A stretch of DNA of 34,470 bases from Acidimicrobium ferrooxidans DSM 10331. Its GTDB lineage: Bacteria > Actinomycetota > Acidimicrobiia > Acidimicrobiales > Ilumatobacteraceae. The notes under the pieces were generated by a model that saw nothing but the letters and a program-made list of their open reading frames with translations, was not told the DNA's origin and did not search any database. A program made the translations under genes and the position numbers. Location: assembly GCA_945865395.1 (NCBI GenBank), contig CAMBDT010000005.1:1-34470 (forward strand), written 5' to 3'. Every line of letters starts with the position of its first letter. Within the stretch, counting starts at the first letter, position 1. This document shows positions 13,254 to 19,544 of the stretch, piece after piece.

Positions 13254-13868
13254 GTGCGTCAGCTTCTAAATCTGCGACTGTGGCTGGCGCTCGGCGTTTT
13301 GGCCATCGGGGCGGTTTTCGTCTTGCTGATCTCTTGTAACGACTGCTTTGGTCGGGATGGTAACTCTGCTGAGATTTCTGCCGATGTCGAAAAAAATATC
13401 GAGACAGTGGCGATTGCAACTACTTTTATTCAGAGCGAAGGTTGGCGGATCGAAAACGGACGCACAATTGGTGAAGCATCGGTGTCGCTTGATGACGCAC
13501 GACAGATATTTATTGCCGCCGATACGCCTGGCGAGAGTCTTTGTGCAGATTTGAGTGTTGGCTCAAGTTGCGTGTTCTTGGCGAATATGTTCGGCGATTC
13601 GGTGATGTGGTTCGCTTTCATCGACACGAACTCTCCAAAGCCGACTCGTGTGCTCGAATTGCCGAGCCTCGTCGACATGCTTGACTCTGGCAGTCGCGGG
13701 GTTTTGGCCAACGGTTGGATCGTGCCATTGGCCAACGGCGTAAAACGAACATGTGGTGAAGACACTGGCACGCTGCGCGAATTTATCAACAACTATTCAC
13801 CCGACAACAGCGTGACCAAGTTGAATTTGATCACCGACCAAGTTGACGAAGTGTTGTGTACGGGCTAA
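13254..13868 (+). CDS. Putative lipoprotein of unknown function
   Basis: A 204-residue protein whose start is GTG at 13254, 6 nt after a TAATCT -10 box. The N-terminus is basic (MRQLLNLR), then hydrophobic to residue 27, ending in the lipobox-like LISC with Cys28. It is therefore probably a lipoprotein anchored on the outer face of the membrane, or else a single-span protein. The remainder (about 30-204) is soluble, with four further cysteines apart from Cys31 (in ESLCADLSVGSSCVF, KRTCGED and EVLCTG) that could form disulfides. I do not recognise the family. It follows rex by 31 bp with its own promoter and is convergent with the MenJ-like gene. Confidence 0.7.
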   Translation: MRQLLNLRLWLALGVLAIGAVFVLLISCNDCFGRDGNSAEISADVEKNIETVAIATTFIQSEGWRIENGRTIGEASVSLDDARQIFIAADTPGESLCADLSVGSSCVFLANMFGDSVMWFAFIDTNSPKPTRVLELPSLVDMLDSGSRGVLANGWIVPLANGVKRTCGEDTGTLREFINNYSPDNSVTKLNLITDQVDEVLCTG

Positions 13869-13883
13869 CTGTTAACTGCTACG

Positions 13884-15176
13884 TCAAGCGTTAGGAAACA
13901 GTCGAACGATATTTGCCGCGACTTTATAGGCCGCTTCGGCTGGGCCAATTTCGTCAGGTCGCAAGATGTTGGCCATGATTCGCAGTACCCACTCCATCAG
14001 AGTGCGGCTGTGAATGCCGACGCGCGAAAGTTCGCGCATCAAAACTGGTTGACCGATAACTCGCGCAAACAGCCGAGCGACTTTGAAGTATTGACCATAT
14101 TCGTCCTGGATTAATTGCTCATATCGCTTGAGCGCCATCGCGTCGCCCGACACCAGTGCGTCGTGCAAAACATCGGCGGCCATGTGCGCGGTTTCGTATG
14201 CATAATCGATGCCTTCACCATTAAATGGGTTGACACTGCCTGCTGCGTCGCCAATAACAATATGTGTCGGCCCGATTTTTGGTCCGACAGAGCCACCCAT
14301 CGGAATTTTGCCACTTGTGGCTTTGCATTCAGGTTTTGTCGGGTCAATTTCCCATTTGTCGGCGATCATATGTGCATACGAGTCGAGCAAATGTGACGTG
14401 TTGACATCTTTGAAATTTTTGAATGTCGATAGCAAACCGACGCCGATGTTTATAGTTCCGTCGCCAACAGGAAATATCCATCCGTAACCTGGCATCGAGT
14501 TGCCGTTGCGATCTTTGACATCAAGCGCCGATTCGATCCACGGTTCTTGATGCCGCGGGCTCTGCCAATATGTGCGGATTGCAGTGCCGTATGGCCATGA
14601 CTTCTCGCGCGAGGTACCCATGCTTCGACCAAAGCGAGAGTTGGCGCCATCGGCAATCAACACATAGTCGGCATTGATCGCAACGGTCGTGTTGTTTTGT
14701 TTGTTGGTAACCATAGCCCCACGCACGCAGCCCTTTTCCATGATTGGGGCAACCGCTTCGTGTTCTTCAAGAAGTTTGGCTCCGGCGTTTTGCGCATTAC
14801 GGGCGACCATCATGTCGAGTTCGCGACGACGCACGACATAGCCATAGCGCGGATAGATCGGATGCGTCGGCCATTGCAATTCAATGGCCTTGCCATGCGC
14901 CGTCGCGCGCAAACCCTCGTAGCGATGAAATTGCGAGAGTTGCGATGACAAACCCATGTCATCTAGTTGTTTGACCGCACGCGGTGTGAGACCGTCGCCA
15001 CAAGTTTTTTCACGTGGAAATTTCTTGCGCTCGACAATCGTTACATCGTGACCGTGCTTTGCGAGCCAGAAACCAGCAGCCGAGCCGGCAGGACCGCCAC
15101 CGATGACGAGGACCTCTGTGCGAAGTATTTTTGTTACTTCGCTAGTTAGATCGAGGGGTTTGATCTCGGTTTCTAT
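13884..15176 (-). CDS. Geranylgeranyl reductase family flavoprotein (MenJ-like), noncanonical start
   Basis: An FAD-dependent oxidoreductase of the geranylgeranyl reductase family. It resembles mycobacterial MenJ, which saturates one isoprene unit of menaquinone. Visible motifs are VLVIGGGPAGSAAG (dinucleotide binding), FPREKTCGDGLTPRAV, MPGYGWIFPVGDGTINIGVG and IGDAAGSVNPFNGEGIDYAYETA. The first ATG in frame (14957) lies after the FAD-binding motif, so it cannot be the true start. Upstream the frame is open to the TAA at 15177-15179, the stop of the cytochrome c gene in the same frame, with no ATG, GTG, TTG or CTG in between. I set the start at the ATA directly after that stop (430 residues); GGA lies about 7 nt before it. 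The actual start codon is uncertain. Confidence 0.8.
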   Translation of the reverse strand: METEIKPLDLTSEVTKILRTEVLVIGGGPAGSAAGFWLAKHGHDVTIVERKKFPREKTCGDGLTPRAVKQLDDMGLSSQLSQFHRYEGLRATAHGKAIELQWPTHPIYPRYGYVVRRRELDMMVARNAQNAGAKLLEEHEAVAPIMEKGCVRGAMVTNKQNNTTVAINADYVLIADGANSRFGRSMGTSREKSWPYGTAIRTYWQSPRHQEPWIESALDVKDRNGNSMPGYGWIFPVGDGTINIGVGLLSTFKNFKDVNTSHLLDSYAHMIADKWEIDPTKPECKATSGKIPMGGSVGPKIGPTHIVIGDAAGSVNPFNGEGIDYAYETAHMAADVLHDALVSGDAMALKRYEQLIQDEYGQYFKVARLFARVIGQPVLMRELSRVGIHSRTLMEWVLRIMANILRPDEIGPAEAAYKVAANIVRLFPNA

Positions 15177-16001
15177 TTATTTTCCAGCGGGGCGTGCATC
15201 TGTGCCGACATTTGCGGGTGGGTTCGGAAGCGCAGCATAAGTTTCAGCAAGATTGTCGTAATTGACTGAACCGTTTTCGAGGCCTAAAAATATTTCTGAT
15301 TCTGGCGAGCACCATGTTTCGTACTCGGCCTTCCATTGCTCGCTTTGTTCATCGGCACCACTAATTTCATATCGTTCGTGACACACAACGCCAAGAATTT
15401 CTGCGTCAGTTAGACCGCCACCGAATTTTTCTCCTTGTTGTGGCATTGGGTTGCCGTTGTAAGAAAGTGTCTCGTGTGCGCCACCCTCTCGATTTGGGTC
15501 ACCGTAGACCTTGACGCCCGCCGACACGAATTGCTGTGAACCCGCATACACGAAGTTGAGCATGTCTTCGATCTTTGGGAAAGTTTTTAGAACCTCGCCT
15601 TGATAAAGCACACGACCCGCACCGCCCGCGCCATTGGCGCCGTGACAACCTGCGCATGTTCCGTAGACGCCTGCGCCGATCGCCATTGGACCTTCAACTA
15701 TTTTTTCTTGCGGCTTGATTGCAATCAAATACATAAACGCCCAAAATGGCAACAGGCTCAATGTCGCCATTGCCCAAAACGGAATTTTCTTTCGCGTTTT
15801 AGCGGCGACGACATAACTTGGATCTGGCGGTGGCGGTGGAGGAGCGCTCGCAACTTGTGGCGCGGGCGCTGGTTTGGTCTCAGAAGTTTTCGCTGGAAGA
15901 TTTGGTATGTCGCCAGATGTATCTGCAGCAGGGGTTTTGCCGGCAGCTTTGTCACGCGCTTCTTGCGCACGCTTAAGTAGATGCTCGGGTATTCCGGCCA
16001 C
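15177..16001 (-). CDS. Membrane-anchored monoheme cytochrome c
   Basis: A 274-residue protein. The N-terminal 73 residues are presumably cytoplasmic and rich in Ala and Pro (PPPPPPDP near 55), followed by one membrane helix (about 74-95). An exported domain has one heme c site, CAGCH (116-120) in YGTCAGCHGANGAGGAGRVLYQGE, and Met residues such as NPMPQQGEKFGGGL that could be the sixth ligand. It probably carries electrons from the quinol oxidase module encoded divergently. The start is GTG with AAGGAG just upstream. Its first 16 residues are identical to those of the subunit IV-like cytochrome b fragment at 17955, although 9 of the 15 shared codons after the start differ. It is followed in the same frame, across a single stop codon, by the MenJ-like gene. 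Confidence 0.85.
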   Translation of the reverse strand: MAGIPEHLLKRAQEARDKAAGKTPAADTSGDIPNLPAKTSETKPAPAPQVASAPPPPPPDPSYVVAAKTRKKIPFWAMATLSLLPFWAFMYLIAIKPQEKIVEGPMAIGAGVYGTCAGCHGANGAGGAGRVLYQGEVLKTFPKIEDMLNFVYAGSQQFVSAGVKVYGDPNREGGAHETLSYNGNPMPQQGEKFGGGLTDAEILGVVCHERYEISGADEQSEQWKAEYETWCSPESEIFLGLENGSVNYDNLAETYAALPNPPANVGTDARPAGK

Positions 16002-16037
16002 AACTCTCCTTGAATCAGATTCTTGCGATTAATTTGT

Positions 16038-16061
16038 ATCCGTTTAATAGGTTAGACGGAT
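16038..16061 (-). promoter_or_regulatory. Hairpin in the cytochrome c leader
   Basis: ATCCGT (16038-16043) and ACGGAT (16056-16061) form a perfect 6-bp stem with a 12-nt AT-rich loop. It would lie in the roughly 65-nt 5' leader of the minus-strand cytochrome c mRNA. Function unknown. Confidence 0.25.
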
Positions 16062-16072
16062 TGCGGACAAGA

Positions 16073-16078
16073 ATTATA
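16073..16078 (-). promoter_or_regulatory. Candidate promoter -10 (TATAAT) of the cytochrome c gene
   Basis: On the minus strand there is a perfect TATAAT, with TCTTGG 17 bp upstream as a possible -35 element (16096-16101). This predicts a leader of about 65 nt with a good Shine-Dalgarno sequence, unlike the leaderless genes elsewhere in the window. Confidence 0.5.
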
Positions 16079-16123
16079 AGTTCACGATCGCACAACCAAG
16101 ATGCCGACTGTCGGTGAGCGAAT

Positions 16124-16152
16124 TTCACACTCAATCGTTGAGCAATCGTGAA
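16124..16152. promoter_or_regulatory. Operator-like dyads in the divergent cytochrome promoter region
   Basis: TTCAC (16124-16128) and GTGAA (16148-16152) flank an inner perfect inverted repeat CTCAA-TCG-TTGAG (16130-16142). The two dyads have centres 2 bp apart. They lie between the divergent cytochrome c and quinol-oxidase promoters and may bind a regulator. The match to a Rex site is poor. Confidence 0.35.
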
Positions 16153-16215
16153 GTCTTGTGACCAACGAGTCAGTCATGCAAGCTTTACAAATACCGAGCC
16201 GAATGTCTTCCCGAC

Positions 16216-16221
16216 TAGGCT
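16216..16221 (+). promoter_or_regulatory. Candidate -10 box of the respiratory operon
   Basis: TAGGCT, predicting a start near 16228 and a leader of about 32 nt that contains AGAGGAAAGG (16235-16244). That Shine-Dalgarno match lies about 15 nt before the ATG at 16260, which is farther than usual. No clear -35 element. Confidence 0.4.
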
Positions 16222-16259
16222 AAAACAAGATTTTAAGAGGAAAGGCAAGCCCTCAAACA

Positions 16260-16736
16260 ATGCTCGCAATTGACATTCTCAGATGGCCAGGAGTGAATCA
16301 GGCGTTCTTGTTTTCGCTCGTGTTCACGACTGGTTTGAGTCTTGTCATAATTCCAATTGGTAAGCGTCGTAAGTTCGATCGCAAAGCTACTTGGGGTGAA
16401 GCGATGATCGGGTCAGCCTACGTATTCGCAGTTTTGTTTTTGGCGTTCGGCGTGGTGCCGCACCAATTCATCGATCATGCCGATAAAGAACTTGGTTGGC
16501 GCAAAGACAAACTCGTCTACGGGCCGTTCGACATTTTGAAGTCTGACACCGTTGGTGGCAGCTTTCCGATCACCATTAGTTACGAAGCAATTCGTGACAT
16601 CATGGTCGTGGTGATACATGTCTTTTACATCGGTCTGATGATCTACCTGTTCAGTTGGTGGCAGAAGCGTGGAGAAGTCAAAACTACCGAAGTTGTTTCG
16701 TCAAGTTACGGCCGTCCGTTGGTAAAGAAGAGTTGA
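16260..16736 (+). CDS. Unknown 3-TM protein, first gene of the quinol oxidase module
   Basis: A 158-residue membrane protein with three predicted helices (about 12-34, 47-72 and 120-143), a basic loop after the first helix (GKRRKFDRKATWGE) and a hydrophilic segment of about 50 residues between the second and third. Histidines lie near the membrane ends (VVPHQFIDHA, VVVIHVFYIG); whether they bind heme cannot be told. I do not recognise a family. The gene opens the operon and precedes the ferredoxin by 3 bp, so it may be the membrane anchor of the ferredoxin or an accessory subunit of the b6-like complex. That role is inference from gene order. Confidence 0.7.
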   Translation: MLAIDILRWPGVNQAFLFSLVFTTGLSLVIIPIGKRRKFDRKATWGEAMIGSAYVFAVLFLAFGVVPHQFIDHADKELGWRKDKLVYGPFDILKSDTVGGSFPITISYEAIRDIMVVVIHVFYIGLMIYLFSWWQKRGEVKTTEVVSSSYGRPLVKKS

Positions 16737-16739
16737 GCG

Positions 16740-17153
16740 ATGGCAAAAACTGACGCAAACCCGCCGATGATGCCGTACACCGACGACTATCAACTCGTCG
16801 AGGTAGATGCTGAATATTTGAACAAGGCAGTGAAGCCTAAGCAGTTCATCCACATCGATCAGTCAGAGTGCATCATGTGCGAAGGCTGCGTCGATATTTG
16901 CCCATGGAAGTGCATATTCATGGTCAACACTGATGCGATTTCTGAGTCAACAGGCACAGAGTTGCCTGGTGAAGACCCTTCAGACAAAGTTGTTTTCATT
17001 ATCGACGATGATGTTTGCACGCGGTGCGCGCTGTGTGTCGATCGTTGTCCAACCGGTGTGATAATTCTTGGCAAAGTTGGGGTTGCGCCAGCCACAGGCG
17101 AAACTCATATGCGGACAAACAACCACGGCTACTCGTACGGCATGAGATTTTAG
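16740..17153 (+). CDS. Ferredoxin with two [4Fe-4S] cluster motifs
   Basis: A 137-residue soluble iron-sulfur protein. The first motif has cysteines at 44, 47, 50 and 54 (CIMCEGCVDICPWKC), the second at 93, 96, 99 and 103 (CTRCALCVDRCP). The 38-residue insert between them is longer than in NuoI or small bacterial ferredoxins. It has no signal peptide, so it should sit on the cytoplasmic side. Its position between the 3-TM protein (3 bp upstream) and the cytochrome b6-like gene (16 bp downstream) suggests it is a dedicated electron-input or -output subunit of this quinol complex, not a general ferredoxin. The cluster number is read from the cysteine pattern only. Confidence 0.88.
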   Translation: MAKTDANPPMMPYTDDYQLVEVDAEYLNKAVKPKQFIHIDQSECIMCEGCVDICPWKCIFMVNTDAISESTGTELPGEDPSDKVVFIIDDDVCTRCALCVDRCPTGVIILGKVGVAPATGETHMRTNNHGYSYGMRF

Positions 17154-17169
17154 GAACGGAGAAAATTAA

Positions 17170-17955
17170 ATGGCAAAGATGATCGAGCAGAAATCTCGTC
17201 CGACGATTAAACAGCGCATGACCAAACTCAATGAGTCGACGCAGTCAAGTCAAGCCTGGAACTCGATTTTCAGACCGGGCTCAATTTTTAGAAAGGGTTA
17301 TTCGGATTCGCCAAGAAACCGTTCTTATGTCGTAATGAACTCGGTGCTGTATCACTTGCACCCGGTCAAAGTTAAGCGCCATGCAGTGAAAGTTAGTTAC
17401 ACGTTGTGTCTTGGCGGCTTAAGTTTCTTCTTGTTCATTTTGCTGACGATCACCGGCATTTTCTTGATGTTCTTCTACCGTCCGACTTCGGCCAACGCAT
17501 GGCAAGACATTCAGTCGTTGCACACATCGGTGACGTTTGGTTTGATGGTGCGCAATATGCATCGTTGGGGTGCACACTTGATGGTGCTCACGGTGTTCTT
17601 GCACATGGCGCGTGTTTTTTATCATGGCGCATACAAAGCGCCGCGTGAATTCAACTGGGTAATCGGCGTGATTTTGTTGACGCTGACTCTGTTGCTTTCG
17701 TTCACTGGCTACTTGTTGCCATGGGACCAACTCGCGTTGTGGGCCGTAACCGTTGGCACCAACATGATGGGTTACTCGCCGGTGATTGGTTCGCAAGTTC
17801 GATTCGTGTTGCTAGGTGGCGTTGAAATTGGCCCCGAAACTTTGTTGCGATGGTATGTGTTGCATGTTTTGTTGTTTCCTTTCGTGACAGTCATCTTCCT
17901 CGCGATCCATTTCTGGCGCGTGCGTAAAGATGGCGGAATTTCAGGACCTCTCTGA
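17170..17955 (+). CDS. Cytochrome b6-like subunit (cytochrome b N-terminal half)
   Basis: A 261-residue membrane protein with four helices, matching the split cytochrome b6 of b6f-type complexes. Heme b ligands are His131 and His145 in the second helix and His232 and His247 in the fourth. Fourteen residues separate the last pair, the b6 spacing; mitochondrial-type cytochrome b has thirteen. Cys80 in YTLCLGG aligns with the b6 cysteine that covalently binds the extra heme c_i (FYCLGG). The end KDGGISGPL also mirrors b6. A 50-residue basic N-terminal extension is unusual. A good Shine-Dalgarno sequence (ACGGAG) precedes the ATG. The stop overlaps the next start (TGATG). The protein would oxidise menaquinol together with the subunit IV-like and Rieske proteins. 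Confidence 0.92.
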   Translation: MAKMIEQKSRPTIKQRMTKLNESTQSSQAWNSIFRPGSIFRKGYSDSPRNRSYVVMNSVLYHLHPVKVKRHAVKVSYTLCLGGLSFFLFILLTITGIFLMFFYRPTSANAWQDIQSLHTSVTFGLMVRNMHRWGAHLMVLTVFLHMARVFYHGAYKAPREFNWVIGVILLTLTLLLSFTGYLLPWDQLALWAVTVGTNMMGYSPVIGSQVRFVLLGGVEIGPETLLRWYVLHVLLFPFVTVIFLAIHFWRVRKDGGISGPL

Positions 17956-18677
17956 TGGCCGGCATTCCAGAACATCTCTTGAAGCGTGCACAAGAGGCGC
18001 GCGAAAAAGCGGCTGCCGGCGCAGGCGGTGCACCAACGAGTGCACCTGCAGATGGTGACTCGCGAATCTCGGGCGATTTACTAGATCGAAACAAGGGCGC
18101 AGTTGCGCTGGCCGAAAAACCTGGAGCCGCTGTGGTCGCAGCGCCAGCAAATGGCAGCGTGCCATTCGGCGCCGGACCTGGGGGTCACACGCAACGCCTA
18201 CTGACGGTCGTCAAATCAGGGTCGATTCAAGATGTCAAAGCGGTGCCAGTTGACAAGGTGCACACTTGGCCTCACTTGTTGGGTATCGAGTTTGTTGCTG
18301 CGCTCGCGTGCACGGCGTTTACGTTCGTGTTTTCGTGGTTTGTGAACGCACCGTTGTTGCAAGCGGCGAACTTCAATCAGACACCTAATCCTTCGAAAGC
18401 GCCGTGGTACTTTCTCGGGTTGCAAGAATTGCTGACGATGTTCCACCCGATGATTGCTGGTGTGACGATTCCGGGCATGGGTCTTATCGCACTGATGTTC
18501 GCGCCGTATCTCGATCGCAACGAATCAAATCGTCCAGAAGATCGAAAGTTCTTGACCGGTTTGATGACAGTGCACTTGATGTTCTGGGCAGTGCTCGTAA
18601 TTATCGGTTCGTTCTTCAGAGGTCCTGGTTTCAACTTTGTCTTCCCTTGGCGCGAAGGCATCTTCTTCGAATTGTGA
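17955..18677 (+). CDS. Cytochrome b subunit IV-like protein (C-terminal half)
   Basis: A 240-residue protein with three helices in its C-terminal part (about 108-135, 158-187 and 200-225), equal to subunit IV of b6f complexes. The quinol-site motif, PEWY in ubiquinol and b6f enzymes, reads APWY here (149-152, KAPWYFLGLQEL), so the usual Glu is Pro. The first 100 residues are a long hydrophilic, Ala/Gly-rich N-terminal extension that begins with the same 16 residues as the divergent cytochrome c. It overlaps the b6-like gene by 1 bp, so 1:1 synthesis is expected. The Rieske gene follows 15 bp downstream. Confidence 0.9.
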   Translation: MAGIPEHLLKRAQEAREKAAAGAGGAPTSAPADGDSRISGDLLDRNKGAVALAEKPGAAVVAAPANGSVPFGAGPGGHTQRLLTVVKSGSIQDVKAVPVDKVHTWPHLLGIEFVAALACTAFTFVFSWFVNAPLLQAANFNQTPNPSKAPWYFLGLQELLTMFHPMIAGVTIPGMGLIALMFAPYLDRNESNRPEDRKFLTGLMTVHLMFWAVLVIIGSFFRGPGFNFVFPWREGIFFEL

Positions 18678-18692
18678 TCGGATAGAACTTTC

Positions 18693-19544
18693 ATGAACTC
18701 AACCACCATCATCACTATCGCCATTGCGGTTCTTGCCGTACTCGGTTTGGGCGTCGTCCTGACAGCAACTCGTCGTTCAGATATGGGCGGGACAGGCGTT
18801 TTGTCGCGCGAAACTCGTAAGCGCGATCGTGATGCAAAAAAGTCTTCACGCAATGCGCGGCGCGATGTTGAATCTGAAGCCTCGGCCGCTCGCAGCACCG
18901 CAGTTGCTTTAATCGCACCTGTCGAAATTGAGCCATGGGTTGCGCCAGACGCCGAAATGATCGGTGAGTCACGTCGTGCATTTTTGAATCGCGCCACTGT
19001 GACTTTGATGAGTGCAAGTCTTGGCGGTTTTGCCGCGGCGCTGATCGCATTTTTGTGGAAAGGCGCAGACGGCGGCTTCGGTTCAAAAATTAACGCCGGA
19101 AAAATCGAAGATGTTGTCGGCAAAATTCGTGCGAACAAAGGCTTCTTATATTTGCCAGAGGCTCGATCGTGGGTAACTGAATATCCAAAAGAAGCGATTT
19201 TAAAAGCAGAAGCGCTTTATTCGGGGCAAGCACCAGTGTTCACGGGTATGAGCGTCGGAATAGTCGCGCTGTATCAGAAGTGTCCGCACCTTGGTTGTCG
19301 AGTGCCAGAATGCAAAACATCGCAATGGTTTGAGTGCCCATGTCACGGTTCGCAATACAACCGTGTCGGCGAAAAGAAGGGCGGACCGGCGCCGCGCGGA
19401 ATGGATCGATTCGGTGTTTCGGTGAACAACGGAATGGTTGTCATCGATACGGGCACGGTGTTTGGTGGTCCGCCAATCGGAACAAACACAACTGGTCAAG
19501 AAGCAGAAGGCCCGCACTGTGTCGGTGGAACGGGCGGACACTAA
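18693..19544 (+). CDS. Rieske iron-sulfur protein of the quinol:cytochrome c oxidoreductase
   Basis: A 283-residue Rieske protein with the [2Fe-2S] ligand motifs CPHLGC (197-202) and CPCHGS (215-220), so Cys and His ligands are all present. One hydrophobic helix lies at the very N-terminus (about 5-25), then a very basic cytoplasmic loop (30-60). A twin-arginine-like motif SRRAFL (93-98) stands before a second helix (about 102-122). This multi-span layout resembles actinobacterial QcrA more than the single-anchor Rieske of b6f. The protein takes the first electron from menaquinol and passes it to the cytochrome c that follows. The stop abuts the next start directly. Confidence 0.92.
   Translation: MNSTTIITIAIAVLAVLGLGVVLTATRRSDMGGTGVLSRETRKRDRDAKKSSRNARRDVESEASAARSTAVALIAPVEIEPWVAPDAEMIGESRRAFLNRATVTLMSASLGGFAAALIAFLWKGADGGFGSKINAGKIEDVVGKIRANKGFLYLPEARSWVTEYPKEAILKAEALYSGQAPVFTGMSVGIVALYQKCPHLGCRVPECKTSQWFECPCHGSQYNRVGEKKGGPAPRGMDRFGVSVNNGMVVIDTGTVFGGPPIGTNTTGQEAEGPHCVGGTGGH

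Noticed and set aside
16081-16095. Rex-like site TTCACGATCGCACAA in the cytochrome promoter region
   Set aside because: The half-sites are not an inverted repeat of TTGTGAA; on the other strand it reads TTGTGCGATCGTGAA, which breaks the Rex palindrome.
18377-19138. A 253-codon open frame antisense to the subunit IV and Rieske genes
   Set aside because: It lies opposite two strongly supported genes, its translation has no recognisable domain, and it fits the codon bias of the sense strand.
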